Source: Trypanosoma brucei gambiense DAL972 | Taxonomy: Eukaryota; Euglenozoa; Kinetoplastea; Trypanosomatida; Trypanosomatidae | DNA length: 64,000 nt | Direction of reading: 5' to 3' | Assembly: GCF_000210295.1 (NCBI RefSeq) | Contig: NC_026738.1 | Coordinates: forward strand, 682,001-746,000 | Shown: piece after piece, positions 1-9,702 of the stretch | Position numbering within the stretch: the stretch's first letter is position 1 | Layout: each line of letters starts with the position of its first letter | Position numbers and translations under genes: made by a program | Notes under the pieces: model-generated | Told to the model about the DNA's origin: nothing | Seen by the model: the letters and a program-made list of their open reading frames with translations, nothing else | The model's database searches: none

Positions 1-3000
1 TACAAGGAGTGGGTTTGTACGCGCGAGTCCAAGACGCTCAGCAATTTCTGCATACGGTCGAAGGAAGCGATCAGTGCACTGCAGAAGGCTGTTACGATTT
101 GGAACACTCAAACATTCAGTTCAATCTCCGGAGTTGGTCCATATCAGAGCACTTCTGTGCGTCGCCTGCGTCACTCTCGCACCGCACTACCGGTTGTTCA
201 CCTCCTTTTGAAGTCGTTACATCTGGCGATGATGTTAAGCGATATTTTGAGCGATGAAGCGCATGTTAAGTGTTTGAATAACGTCGGAAGCACGTCCCCT
301 ACGGCAGCTGAAGCCTCGAAAAAATGCGATGATGATTACATCGGTGGCGACTTTCACCAAGCACCGAGGAGTAGTTGTGCTGATTCAGTCAATGAGGTGC
401 TGGAGGACAGCAAGCCATGGTCTGAGGGCATGGGTTTCTCGAATTTGGATTTCTCGCCTGGAATGCATCTGCACTGGGGATGTGCATTACCGTTCTTGAT
501 AAACGCCGCCGCGCGATACGATGAGCTGCGTAGCGTGGTGCGTGATATGTGTTCGCATTCACGGGTTATGCTGTACCAGTGTGTGTATCAGTTGGTTTCT
601 CTTGACCACAACTACTCTGATGGGTGCAAAACAGAAAGGGAACTAAGTCACGAGCACAGTAACCCTTGTGGTCTGCGGTCCCCTTCGTGTATTTCAACCG
701 CTGCGCCGTCGGTACCTTGCTCGCAAGTCCCCGCGGAAGAACAGCTTCTGGCGGAGGACACCGTTAAACGGACGGCTACGCAGGAACCACAGGAAGAAAG
801 GTCGCAAAGGTTTGGTCACTTCACTGACATTCTTTCTAATCTGGGGACTGTAAGTGAAGAGCATAGAACGGTTATTGATCAAACATTGCAGTTCTGCGAA
901 TTCGTGATGGGCGGCAAAGGGACAACCCTCGTTCTTGGCGGTTGCGCCTTGCCTGTACCTCTGTGGAACCTCCAGCGCTACATGGCCATGATGTGTTTGA
1001 CAGGGGAAACGACTGGCAAATTCTGCGAAGCAGTCAAAGCTGGATCGACTGGTGCGGCTAGGGCAGCATTGGTTTCTGGGGTGTGTAGTACCAGTGTCGA
1101 GTTGCAACGTATTCAACAAGTACGCCGTCAAATGTGTTGTCCGTCCGCGGAGGGAACACAGGAAGAAGTATTCGTGCTTCTGCTGTCTGATGGAACAATG
1201 CCACGCTTTCACCGATTTATTCTCACGGGAGGTTCTTCTACAGACTGTGGAGGTAAAACCAGTGGGGGAGCAGTACCTATCACACAGCCGTTCCACGCAA
1301 GTCCGTGCGATTTACGTCGAAATGCAAAAGGGTTGAACTGTCCCTCAGCTCTTTTCTCCGATGTGAATTCTTTTTTCTCCCAGCCCTGTGAATCAAGCAC
1401 CCCTGTACCGGTAGCGAACCATTTTGTCCGTTTTACTGCAGACCAACGTCAGTTTCCCGGTGTCCAGGAACCCTCCAACTATGTGCCCCCAATTGCGGCG
1501 ATGGAATGTGTGATCAGCTGTTTACTAGGTCACTTACCCGTTCGGTATCTCCGCAGGCCTTTGGTGTTGCCACTAGGATTGAAGGATTTCATCACCCAAT
1601 TACCTAACGTTGCCGTCACTTCCTCCAACTGGCAGATGAAATTGCCGCCGTCGCTGCAGGCTAAGTGTACTGCATTCATGGGACGCCAACCGTTGTCACT
1701 CTTTCATATTCTTAATGAGTACAAGAAACATTTGTTCAGTAATTCGGCCCTCGACGGACGGCGGGATGATCATCACGGGTGTCAGAGTAGAGTTTTTGGT
1801 GGCGGAAGTGACGGCTCACCGAGGTGTAGTCCCGTGGCCAAGGCTGAGATGCGTGCAGCTTCCCCACCACATCATCGGCGGCATCGCAGCAAGAAAAGAG
1901 GGCTTTCAACGCAGTATGAACAACGTTTGGCGAATGCTTTTGACTATGGGAGTATTCAACCACTCTGCTCATTCATTGAAAAGAATCTGGAAGTTGCATC
2001 TTCGGCGACTCAACTGCCCAGACCTGCGGCGCAGATGGGGGCTTTGTATAGCGAGTTGGTGAAACTCCTTCCTCGTTGTTCATGTAATAGGCGTGGAACG
2101 AAGCCTGAGTCAGGACCATCGCCAACAGAAAGTGGTACCCAGGTGAGTAAGGGAAGTGAGGGTGATCCTGTGGCTGCTGGTGAAACCTTTTCCGTGTCAT
2201 CAACACAATGCAAATGCCCTAATACAAACTGGACACAGCTAGATGAATCACTACTGACCGAAGTGCGGCTGATAATTTTACGACACGAGGCACCACTGTA
2301 TACTGATGCACTTCAGCTTTCACTTTACACGGCATCAACCGATGCAGGTAAATGGTTAAATATCGTTCAAACCTTTACAGGTGAGCTGGCAGAGTGTAGC
2401 ATGATCGAGTACTTGTTGGACGTAACAGATCGTGAGTCCACCACGTTTTTTGTGGATACAGCAACAGGACATGTTGCAACGCACTGCTTGGGTGGTCATG
2501 CGTTGCAGAGACGTCGTCAATCAAGACACTCCGTGGCCTTTCAGCACAGCCAATCGCTTAACGGCGGAGAACCGGCAACGACAGAAACGGGACGAAAAGC
2601 AGATGAAGAAGATGTGGATGTGACACCAGGCAGTTCCCCCTTTCCATGCACGGATCCTACGATCTTCCGCCTGACAGGGTCTCTGCTCGCTGTCTTGCCC
2701 CTGAAGTGCCCCTTCGGTGTTTTTCTCAGTACCGCGACGCAGTGCCTGTTTTCTATGCTTCGGTATCAGACAGACCTCGTCGGGATCGTCAAATATGGTC
2801 TTGAAGACCTGAGGGGGTTCGCCTGCCGCCACGTTCCCCTCCAGCAAGAACAGTTTCCTGAGAGCACACGAGGTTTTAACGCCGAGTCGGGGAGGCGGCC
2901 CACAAGTGAGCACGGAAGGGGGAGCACAGATGTGGATTCTATACCAGGAAGTTTGGGGTTATCTCCATATGCGGGGTTATCACCGAAGGGATCGAACAAC

Positions 3001-3786
3001 CAAGTACCCACTTGTGTTTCACATCGTCCAGGGGAGGTGCGAGTGAACACATTTTCTATAGCAGATGCCTCGGGGGCGTCACTGCACTCGGCGTTTACCG
3101 GGGGGACGTTGCGAGACGGTTCCCCACGTAATACGCCAGAGTCCACAAACTCACAACCCCCATTGCATTCAACACAGGATGTCATCACTGCGCACGAGAA
3201 GACAGTGAGGTGTGAAGTGCATGAACCATTTCCGCATGCGATGGAGAGTTGGGTGGTGGCGAATAAAGGACAAGGTGTCACCGTCGATGGGGCACCGTTG
3301 AGGAGAAAATCATCGTCCGCCGCGGTATCGGGACTCATTTCGGGGATTTCAGTGAAGAAAGCCGCACAGCAACGTTCACTTAACTTGGATTTACCCAAGC
3401 TTTTTGATTGCGCTTCTATCTTCGTGAAACTTAGCGATGATTTGTTGCCGATGCGTAGAGAACCAGCTGTCGAGGCTTTTTCTGGACTACAGAGTAAAAG
3501 TTTCAAAGACTCAGTTGACACCCTCCGCTGTGAGAGGGCTCGTGAAGATTTAAAGGCCACTGGGCCCCTGCAACATGCAACGAGTGATACCGAAGTCGAA
3601 GAAAAACGTATGCTGCAGCCTGATAAAAGTTGTAACGCTCACCCACATAATGCGAATGTGGCAATCACCGCACAAACTGTTGAGAGCCGCGTGGTTCAAC
3701 TGATTAATGCTGCTGTAAATAACAAAAATCTTATAGGAACTACAGATGTTCCACATCGATGGCGTAGTTGGGCACCGCAGTGGTGA
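1..3786 (+). CDS. Large conserved-hypothetical-type protein, 5' partial
   Basis: The frame is open from base 1 to a TGA at 3784-3786, so the window carries the last 1261 codons and the true start lies upstream. A GTG at 157 is only an internal codon. I do not recognise the family. Moderately conserved-looking blocks (for example around bases 460-600, 850-1110, 1500-1740 and 2220-2470) alternate with Ser/Pro-rich, low-complexity linkers. The block at 850-1110 contains the Gly-rich segment GGKGTTLVLGGCALP. This is not a convincing P-loop, because no GKT/S follows. No signal peptide, membrane segment or coiled coil is obvious in the visible part. The gene is on the same strand as all others in the window. 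It is a real gene on the basis of length, composition and open frame; its function is unknown. Confidence 0.85.
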   Translation, partial: YKEWVCTRESKTLSNFCIRSKEAISALQKAVTIWNTQTFSSISGVGPYQSTSVRRLRHSRTALPVVHLLLKSLHLAMMLSDILSDEAHVKCLNNVGSTSPTAAEASKKCDDDYIGGDFHQAPRSSCADSVNEVLEDSKPWSEGMGFSNLDFSPGMHLHWGCALPFLINAAARYDELRSVVRDMCSHSRVMLYQCVYQLVSLDHNYSDGCKTERELSHEHSNPCGLRSPSCISTAAPSVPCSQVPAEEQLLAEDTVKRTATQEPQEERSQRFGHFTDILSNLGTVSEEHRTVIDQTLQFCEFVMGGKGTTLVLGGCALPVPLWNLQRYMAMMCLTGETTGKFCEAVKAGSTGAARAALVSGVCSTSVELQRIQQVRRQMCCPSAEGTQEEVFVLLLSDGTMPRFHRFILTGGSSTDCGGKTSGGAVPITQPFHASPCDLRRNAKGLNCPSALFSDVNSFFSQPCESSTPVPVANHFVRFTADQRQFPGVQEPSNYVPPIAAMECVISCLLGHLPVRYLRRPLVLPLGLKDFITQLPNVAVTSSNWQMKLPPSLQAKCTAFMGRQPLSLFHILNEYKKHLFSNSALDGRRDDHHGCQSRVFGGGSDGSPRCSPVAKAEMRAASPPHHRRHRSKKRGLSTQYEQRLANAFDYGSIQPLCSFIEKNLEVASSATQLPRPAAQMGALYSELVKLLPRCSCNRRGTKPESGPSPTESGTQVSKGSEGDPVAAGETFSVSSTQCKCPNTNWTQLDESLLTEVRLIILRHEAPLYTDALQLSLYTASTDAGKWLNIVQTFTGELAECSMIEYLLDVTDRESTTFFVDTATGHVATHCLGGHALQRRRQSRHSVAFQHSQSLNGGEPATTETGRKADEEDVDVTPGSSPFPCTDPTIFRLTGSLLAVLPLKCPFGVFLSTATQCLFSMLRYQTDLVGIVKYGLEDLRGFACRHVPLQQEQFPESTRGFNAESGRRPTSEHGRGSTDVDSIPGSLGLSPYAGLSPKGSNNQVPTCVSHRPGEVRVNTFSIADASGASLHSAFTGGTLRDGSPRNTPESTNSQPPLHSTQDVITAHEKTVRCEVHEPFPHAMESWVVANKGQGVTVDGAPLRRKSSSAAVSGLISGISVKKAAQQRSLNLDLPKLFDCASIFVKLSDDLLPMRREPAVEAFSGLQSKSFKDSVDTLRCERAREDLKATGPLQHATSDTEVEEKRMLQPDKSCNAHPHNANVAITAQTVESRVVQLINAAVNNKNLIGTTDVPHRWRSWAPQW

Positions 3787-4352
3787 AGTTGCTGCTGGTT
3801 GTCCGTATTTTGATCTCCGCATTGCCACTGTGGGCGGAGTGCGGAGTCGTTGCTCATTCTTTATGTGTCATTCTTTTTTTAGCTGGCGTGTCCTTTTTTT
3901 TATTTTCGAATTTCCCCACCTTTCACCCCTCACTTCCAAATAAAAATTCACGAGGCGATCTCACACCCCTTTTACCGATGTAACACTTCTCCAGTTGCAT
4001 AGAGCACACCAGGAAAAGTTGACACAGTAGAGCGTGCTTTTTTTTTTTTGTACACTTCCTCTCACTGAACTCTTGATACGCTTCGCTTGTGAGCATAGGT
4101 GCTAAGCATGTACTCTTTGTATTTTAGACTTCAAGTTATTTTTAGCGTTTCCTTTTTTCTTCAGGATATTGTTATTCACTTTGAATTAGTTTAGTATTCA
4201 ATTGTTGGATGCGTGTGTCCTTGTCTTGTTGAGTGAGATTAGCAAGAAAAAAAAAAGCATCAAAATCGCATTTTGTATTACACCTACTCATTTTGCGTAC
4301 ATATACCAGCAAACAGAGTGAAGGGTAAACTCGAGGGCCACAATACCTTTCG
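3787..4352. other. Intergenic region, no gene
   Basis: This 566-nt spacer is the 3' UTR of the upstream gene and the 5' UTR of the amidase-like gene. It has a T12 run near 4039, an A10 run near 4246 and a pyrimidine-rich stretch ending in TTCAG at 4160-4164. I see no coding signal on either strand. Confidence 0.6.
4163..4164 (+). promoter_or_regulatory. Predicted trans-splice acceptor AG
   Basis: The run TTTCCTTTTTTCTTCAG ends here, 189 nt before the ATG at 4353. A polypyrimidine tract followed by AG is the signal for spliced-leader addition in kinetoplastids. Other AGs lie nearer the ATG, so the site is a best guess. Confidence 0.4.
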
Positions 4353-5990
4353 ATGTTGGAGGGACTATGCGTGCGCAAGGCTGTGGAGCGTCTGCGGCAT
4401 AAGACATCACAACAGCGGCAACTCGTTAATGAGATGCGGGAACGCGCTGATGCCCTTACTGCAAGTGGCCTCGCTGCTGCTCGTGCAAGGCGGGACCCGG
4501 CTGCACAGAAGCTGCAGCACCAGGAACCTTGCTTTGTGGAGGTAGCAAGCAGCAGCAACCTGCAGCGCGGTTTCTCTCCTGATTGTATGCTAAGTGGTGT
4601 CGCGATTGGTGTGTCGGATACGCTTGACGTGCGAGAGTTTTGCACGCGGTACGGGACTCAGTCACAGCTACTGCAGCAGATGCCACAAACAGAATTTCCT
4701 TTCGTCTCCTGGCTTCGCCGCCATGGTGCCCAGTTTGTCGGAAAGTTGGCGTGTCGGACACCGCTGACAATCGATGAGGCAAGTCTGATTGTTTCTGACA
4801 ACCCTGCTGCCGTGGCCGTTTCTCGGAATGCGTGTAACTACGCCATCAGTTCCTCGCTTATGGGGCCTGCAGCCCTGACATCCCCCTTACATCATCCTAT
4901 TGCTTCATTTAAACCCACAGCGCAGTCGTTTGCGACATTTGCGGAGGGTTATCGACTCTCGGTTCCGTCCATGTCCTTCGGTATAACCGCGGGGACTCTC
5001 GATGATATATTTTATTTGTGGGAAGTATTTACGTCAGCCATTCAACCAGCCTCATTCTTTGACACTCAGAGCGGTGATACCACCGATGGGAATGACGGGA
5101 ATGCCGTCACCGATAGCAATAAGGCCACCGGATCCACGAAACGGAGGCGCCCGGTGCCCTCCCCTCCAAATGACTCGAGCGCGAACCGTTATGGATATGC
5201 CAGTGTAGGAAGGTTCAAACGTTCGATTAGTGATGGGTATTCAAGTTTACGAGGGAGTCGGCCAACAAGTGGGGAGGAGGAATTGATTGGACCACACATT
5301 GAACTTTCTGTCGGTTATCCCGCGGATTGGATTGATGCCCTTTGCCATGAGCGACTCTTGTCGGCTGACGAGTTCCGCCGCCGCATTCTTCGGCTTGTTT
5401 CCACACGCAATTCTATGCGAAAGAATGAAGTTTTGGAGGTCATTCCACTCACTATTGACATTGACCTGGAGGAGGTAGTGCAGGCAACACAAACAATCGG
5501 TCTTTACGAGCTTTCACAAGCCTTCGATCGCCTCTTCTTCTGGAACGCTCATTCGGACGGAAGAGATCCGTGCTTATCATCATCATCATCCACGTCCGGA
5601 AAAGCGGGCGTACTGGAGGAACTTCCGGAAGAACTAGTGTCTGCAATTTTTAATGGTAGAGCGCTGACCAGTCTCGACTACCATCGTGCACTGCGAACGC
5701 GTGACAGTGTTGTGAGGGCAACAGAGGAACAGTTTCGTGACGTCGACTTCATATTAACTCCGATGTTGTCAGAACCGTACGTAAACAGCAGCATGAGAAG
5801 CATCGCGCTCCTGCTCCCGTTTTCACTCGGTGGGAATCCAATGGTTTCGTTGCAGTTAGAACCGGACTTTCCTGTCGTGCTTATTGGTGAGTTAGGTCGG
5901 GATACGGGATTGTTTGAGGATAGCACTACGTTTCTTCAGTTCGTGCAAGGAACATCACCAGGATGGTGGCGGAGAAAGTTTATGAGGTGA
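4353..5990 (+). CDS. Amidase-signature / GatA-like protein, catalytic triad lost
   Basis: This 545-residue protein follows the order of amidase-signature enzymes such as GatA. It has a loop equivalent to the GxPxxxKD region (residues 81-92), a segment like the AG-xxxGKTN helix (RRHGAQFVGKLACRTP), a core ending in IASFKPT that matches the GVVGLKPT strand, and a C-terminal FILTPM segment followed by PFSLGGNPMVSL. The Ser-cisSer-Lys triad of the family is missing. Lys is Ser in GVAIGVSD (about residue 88), the GSSGGS loop reads SDNPAAVAV, and the DTGGS loop reads SLMGPAAL. Length is close to that of normal GatA plus an N-terminal extension and a Ser-rich insertion. I infer a catalytically dead, perhaps structural or regulatory, amidase-fold protein. 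It could also be a very divergent enzyme with a rearranged site. The frame is intact, so this is not a pseudogene. Confidence 0.75.
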   Translation: MLEGLCVRKAVERLRHKTSQQRQLVNEMRERADALTASGLAAARARRDPAAQKLQHQEPCFVEVASSSNLQRGFSPDCMLSGVAIGVSDTLDVREFCTRYGTQSQLLQQMPQTEFPFVSWLRRHGAQFVGKLACRTPLTIDEASLIVSDNPAAVAVSRNACNYAISSSLMGPAALTSPLHHPIASFKPTAQSFATFAEGYRLSVPSMSFGITAGTLDDIFYLWEVFTSAIQPASFFDTQSGDTTDGNDGNAVTDSNKATGSTKRRRPVPSPPNDSSANRYGYASVGRFKRSISDGYSSLRGSRPTSGEEELIGPHIELSVGYPADWIDALCHERLLSADEFRRRILRLVSTRNSMRKNEVLEVIPLTIDIDLEEVVQATQTIGLYELSQAFDRLFFWNAHSDGRDPCLSSSSSTSGKAGVLEELPEELVSAIFNGRALTSLDYHRALRTRDSVVRATEEQFRDVDFILTPMLSEPYVNSSMRSIALLLPFSLGGNPMVSLQLEPDFPVVLIGELGRDTGLFEDSTTFLQFVQGTSPGWWRRKFMR

Positions 5991-6306
5991 TTTATTGCAT
6001 ATGATGTTTGATTTGGTCTGGTTGACGTTGTCGACATGATTAACTGTTTCCCCTCTCGGTTAATGCAACTTCGCGGTTGTCACTATTTTTAGTGCAACGT
6101 GCTCCATTCCCGGTTTTGTAAGCTGGGGCATTAGTTGTGTGTTGTTATTTTCACGGCGTGACACTAGAATTTCCTCATTTGTTCTCTTTATTGATGTTTA
6201 GGCTCCACTTAGCTTCACCGAAATGACCTTCGCTCCTTTTTCCCCCCTTTGAACGGCTGCCTACCTCAGCACATACGATGCTTTTTGCTGCAGCTAACGG
6301 TTTGAT

Positions 6307-6390
6307 GTGATGAATTATAAGCTTAGGACACCTTTGGACGCAGGGACCCTGCGATTGAAAACAGTGAAACTTGATCGATTCGTACACTGA
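6307..6390 (+). ncRNA. Candidate box C/D snoRNA, copy 1
   Basis: The 84-nt element opens with GTGATGA (consensus C box RUGAUGA) at 6307-6313 and closes with CTGA (D box) at 6387-6390. A degenerate internal pair is possible: ATTGA as D' and AGTGAAA as C'. It contains a perfect short inverted repeat, CGCAGGG-A-CCCTGCG. A copy differing at one base lies 193 nt downstream, and the shared block begins exactly at the C box and ends exactly at the D box. Trypanosomatid snoRNAs are often repeated in clusters between protein genes, which fits. I could not assign an rRNA target, and a terminal stem next to the boxes is weak. The assignment is inference from box spacing and repeat boundaries. Confidence 0.65.
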
Positions 6391-6431
6391 CTAACCTTTC
6401 CTTTCTCTTATTTTTTTTGTCCCTTCTGTAC

Positions 6432-6490
6432 CTGAAGCGTTGCGGTGGCACCGGTTCTTGCCTCAAGTGCCGCGTGGCACAACATGTTGT
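6432..6490 (+). other. Hairpin between the two snoRNA copies
   Basis: The spacer between the C/D copies can fold: GTTGCGGTGGCACC near its start faces GTGCCGCGTGGCACAAC near its end. Trypanosomatid clusters usually mix C/D genes with single-hairpin H/ACA genes, so this could be one, but I see no AGA box at the expected place. Weak call. Confidence 0.2.
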
Positions 6491-6499
6491 CGACACCCC

Positions 6500-6583
6500 G
6501 TGATGAATTTTAAGCTTAGGACACCTTTGGACGCAGGGACCCTGCGATTGAAAACAGTGAAACTTGATCGATTCGTACACTGA
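6500..6583 (+). ncRNA. Candidate box C/D snoRNA, copy 2
   Basis: This is the second copy of the 84-nt element, with GTGATGA at 6500-6506 and CTGA at 6580-6583. It differs from copy 1 only by T for A a few bases after the C box. Sequences outside the two boxes are unrelated between the copies, so the conserved unit is the RNA itself. Both copies would have the same guide regions and the same target. Confidence 0.65.
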
Positions 6584-6899
6584 TTTCCATTTGTATTTTT
6601 TCCCATTCTACCCAAGTTCTTTCTCCTCCCACGAAAATGTGTCAAATCACCTACTCCTCCATTTTCCCTGTTTGTGTAGCTCTTTGCAGGCTGTTTATCG
6701 TATTTTCCTATTTGTTTGCATGGGTGCCTGTTTTCTTGAAAATGGCGCTAGACATATTTTTTCCTTCTAACCCTGCGATCACCTCTTGCGTTCAATATAT
6801 ATATTTTTATATATATCTTGTCTAAATGACATGAAAATAAAACTACTAGGAAGTTACAGTTCACTAGCACAACGCTGTTAAGGACCTCATTATTCAGGT

Positions 6900-8402
6900 A
6901 TGGAAAGAGGGGGAAAATTTGCGGCTATATTTGTCGGTCATTTCGTGTCGCGCCGTCATAAGGTCTTTTTATTTCTATTTTCCCTCTTATTTTTCTTCAC
7001 GTCCGTTATGTTGTTGTCCAGTTGCTTCCTTCTTAGCACTCCCAGCTTTTTTTCTACTGGGACTTCGGAGGGAAGTTCCATATCGCGGGGAATTGTGTCG
7101 TTTTCCTCAGGCGAGCTTCCGTCTTCCAATGTTGCAGCCGATACTGCTACCATTTTTGTTTCACTTGCTTCATTTCGTGATAACGAGTGCGTGACAACGC
7201 TGGACCGTCTTTTAAGTGCGGCAAAAAATCCACATCGCGTGTTTGTTGGTATCAGCGAGGAGCGATTTGGGAGTGAAAGCGGCTGTACTAACTCTCCTAC
7301 ACTTTTAGGGTTCGTTGGAAGTCAGCGTGATTTTAATATTCGTTGGCGTGACGTTGTGCCCCGTGCATTTGATGAGGCGACATCAGATGAGTTCCGACCA
7401 CCTCCGACAACTCCGCTACTACACGCAAGACGTGAGAACGACGTTCTCACATGTTTCCTCAAACCCAAAATTTCGCGACCTAGTCCGTTACCGCAAGGCA
7501 AAGAGCTTTTGCGCAACTGTCAGGTCGTCACGCGTTTCGGTGATCCGGATGATGCACGGGGCCCCACCTACGCACGGTACATCACTAGCCTTTTTTACGT
7601 AGATCAGGACTATTATATGGTCATTGACAGTCACATCAGAGCGCTTTTGGAGTGGGACGAGAAGATGATTAAACACGCTCGGCTTATGCCAACTCGGGGA
7701 GTTTTGTCGCATTACCCTAACGGCTACACTCCGCAGAATCCAGACAAGGAAGTTAATTACACTCATGTGATGGCCATGTGCAAGGCCGTCATTCCTCCCA
7801 CCAACATCCCAAAGCTTGGGGCTCGATGGATTTTGAAAAGACAGCGTCCACTTCTTCAATCACTTGTGGCTGCAGGCTATATCTTTGGTGATGCTCAGTT
7901 TGTGAAGGATGTACCATTTGACCCCTATCTCCCCTACTTATTTGAGGGGGAGGAAATGCTGTACACTGCACGACTCTGGACAAATGGGTGGGACAGTTAC
8001 TGCCCGGGAGATTCATTTGTCTTCCACAACTATGAACGAGCGTCCGCGCCAAGGTTTTGGTCCGCAATATACAAGAGCAACCAGAGCGAAAGCCGGAAGC
8101 GGCAGGAAAAAATTGGGGTTCTTCGCGCACTTTACTTAATGGAAAGGAAGGAGCTGAACACAACAGTACCGCTCGTTTCGCGTGACGTAGCGCAGATCGT
8201 GTGTCCCGCCATCAGTATCGAGGAGGGCCGCTTTGGCATGGGAACCGTAAGGCCACTTGATGCTTTCTGGGAATTCGCTGAGCTTACCGATGCGTTCTTG
8301 AAGGAGAAGGACGACGAAGGGCGGTGGATGGGTGGTGAGGGGTTGTGTCACCAGTTGGAGGCGCTTAGTGCCTCCATCAAACATATGGCTTCTGAAGATT
8401 AG
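6900..8402 (+). CDS. Type II membrane GlcNAc transferase (polypeptide alpha-GlcNAcT-like)
   Basis: This 500-residue protein has a short basic N-terminus, one transmembrane anchor (about residues 22-45) and a lumenal domain of the GlcNAc-transferase family that includes Dictyostelium Skp1 GnT1 and the Trypanosoma cruzi mucin alpha-GlcNAc transferases. Visible family motifs are IFVSLASFRDNEC (start of the nucleotide-sugar fold), YYMVIDSHIR with the metal-binding D243-S-H245, VLSHYPNGY, PYLFEGEEM (about 345-353), ARLWTNGWDSY and the C-terminal HNYERASAPRFW. The predicted reaction is transfer of GlcNAc from UDP-GlcNAc to protein or glycan in the Golgi; the acceptor cannot be read from sequence. 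All motifs look intact and the length is normal for the family. The ATG at 6900 begins just before the membrane anchor. Confidence 0.85.
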   Translation: MERGGKFAAIFVGHFVSRRHKVFLFLFSLLFFFTSVMLLSSCFLLSTPSFFSTGTSEGSSISRGIVSFSSGELPSSNVAADTATIFVSLASFRDNECVTTLDRLLSAAKNPHRVFVGISEERFGSESGCTNSPTLLGFVGSQRDFNIRWRDVVPRAFDEATSDEFRPPPTTPLLHARRENDVLTCFLKPKISRPSPLPQGKELLRNCQVVTRFGDPDDARGPTYARYITSLFYVDQDYYMVIDSHIRALLEWDEKMIKHARLMPTRGVLSHYPNGYTPQNPDKEVNYTHVMAMCKAVIPPTNIPKLGARWILKRQRPLLQSLVAAGYIFGDAQFVKDVPFDPYLPYLFEGEEMLYTARLWTNGWDSYCPGDSFVFHNYERASAPRFWSAIYKSNQSESRKRQEKIGVLRALYLMERKELNTTVPLVSRDVAQIVCPAISIEEGRFGMGTVRPLDAFWEFAELTDAFLKEKDDEGRWMGGEGLCHQLEALSASIKHMASED

Positions 8403-9702
8403 GCTCTCCCGCCTCCTCATGTACACGATTGTGGTGAGTTGAGGAGTGAAAATCCAAAATACGAAATTAGTGCAAATTCCATTATATTCTGTTTTTTTTT
8501 TCTGCTGTTGTTCTTGTGTGTGTGTGTGTGGAGGCAGCAAAAATAAGGTAGCGAGGTTGAGAAGGCAAATGATGTTACTGACGAAATTCAATTGGTCGCG
8601 TTTATTTGGACTTTGGCAACCTCGACTTTCTCTTCTTATAAGTTTTGTTGGCGTCTACATTTTATTTCTACAGTGCCGGTTGCAGAAACTTGCTCATTAT
8701 TTTCCTTCCATCTTATTTTTCTTTTTCGTGTGTACATATTTTTACAAAACTGTATTCCACGCCGTTTTCGGTGCCATTTATTCTTTTGATTCCGTGTACT
8801 TCCTCCTAGGTGGCAAAGCATCTTTTTTTTTTTTGTTCGTGTCATTGTTAAAATAATGATAATAGTTATTATTATTATTATATATTTTTTTTGTGTACGT
8901 GTGGACACTAGTGGATGGCTGTAACCCTTCCTTTATGTTTTCTTGAATCCTTTCTTTTTAATTCTCTATTGTTGTTTGTTTCACAGCATGATTTTACCTG
9001 GTGAGCGCCAGCCATTGGCGGTGGGTTCCTTTTTTTTCTTTGTTGTACTTGAGAAGGTACCTGTTTGGTTATTGCAAAGTCGTTACTGACATCGATGGGG
9101 GGAGCCACTGGGAAGCAATGGGATGCGGAAGCAGGTGAAGGAGAGTTTCATCTGCACTTTTTCAAGTAGTTATATTGCAGAGTGCCTTTGTTTATATTTA
9201 TTTACCTATTGTTTGTTTGTTTGTTTTTGTATAAATAAAACCTCTTCTTCCTCTCTAGCACACGGTAGTGTTCGCTTTGTCAGTGAATGAGGGATATTCC
9301 CCTAGTCATGTGAGTTTATAACAGCGCATATATATTTTTTTCATTATTTTACACAAGTTCATACACAAAAGTATCATATATCTATATTTGTTTATGTCCG
9401 TTTGTCTACCCATCGCACGAAACAGCTCTGTAAATTATGCTATAATGTTACGGTGGCCGTAAGCTGTCGGGCTGTCGGACAACTTGAAAAATTCCTTTTT
9501 TTGTTAACCGTATATGCTTTTATCAATCCTTCTATATATGTATTAGATTATTTACTGTTACTCGTTGGAAGGACTACAATAGGCAAGTGAGCGAAGCAGA
9601 GAGAGGGAGAAGGAGGAGGATACTGACTGAAATCACTGAGGAAAGGGGAATTACTTGCGACTGATTAGGTGAAACACCAATAACACCCACCTGCAACGAG
9701 CA
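8403..9702. other. Intergenic region, no gene
   Basis: This 1.3-kb spacer has a short TG run (about 8516-8531), a TTA array (about 8860-8880), a T12 run near 8822 and a TTTG repeat near 9211. Several short frames cross it but all are low in complexity. Nothing else is seen. Confidence 0.6.

Larger units (their letters stand above)
5991..6899. other. Intergenic region carrying duplicated snoRNA-like elements
   Basis: This 909-nt spacer between the amidase-like gene and the GlcNAc transferase gene holds the two 84-nt repeats listed separately. Apart from them it has pyrimidine-rich stretches (about 6395-6430 and 6590-6680) and a TA-rich patch at 6797-6817. I see no protein gene; apparent small frames are translations of the repeats. 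Confidence 0.6.

Noticed and set aside
157..3786. GTG at 157 as the start of the first gene
   Set aside because: The frame is open back to base 1, so the gene is simply truncated by the window edge; GTG starts are not used for nuclear trypanosome genes.
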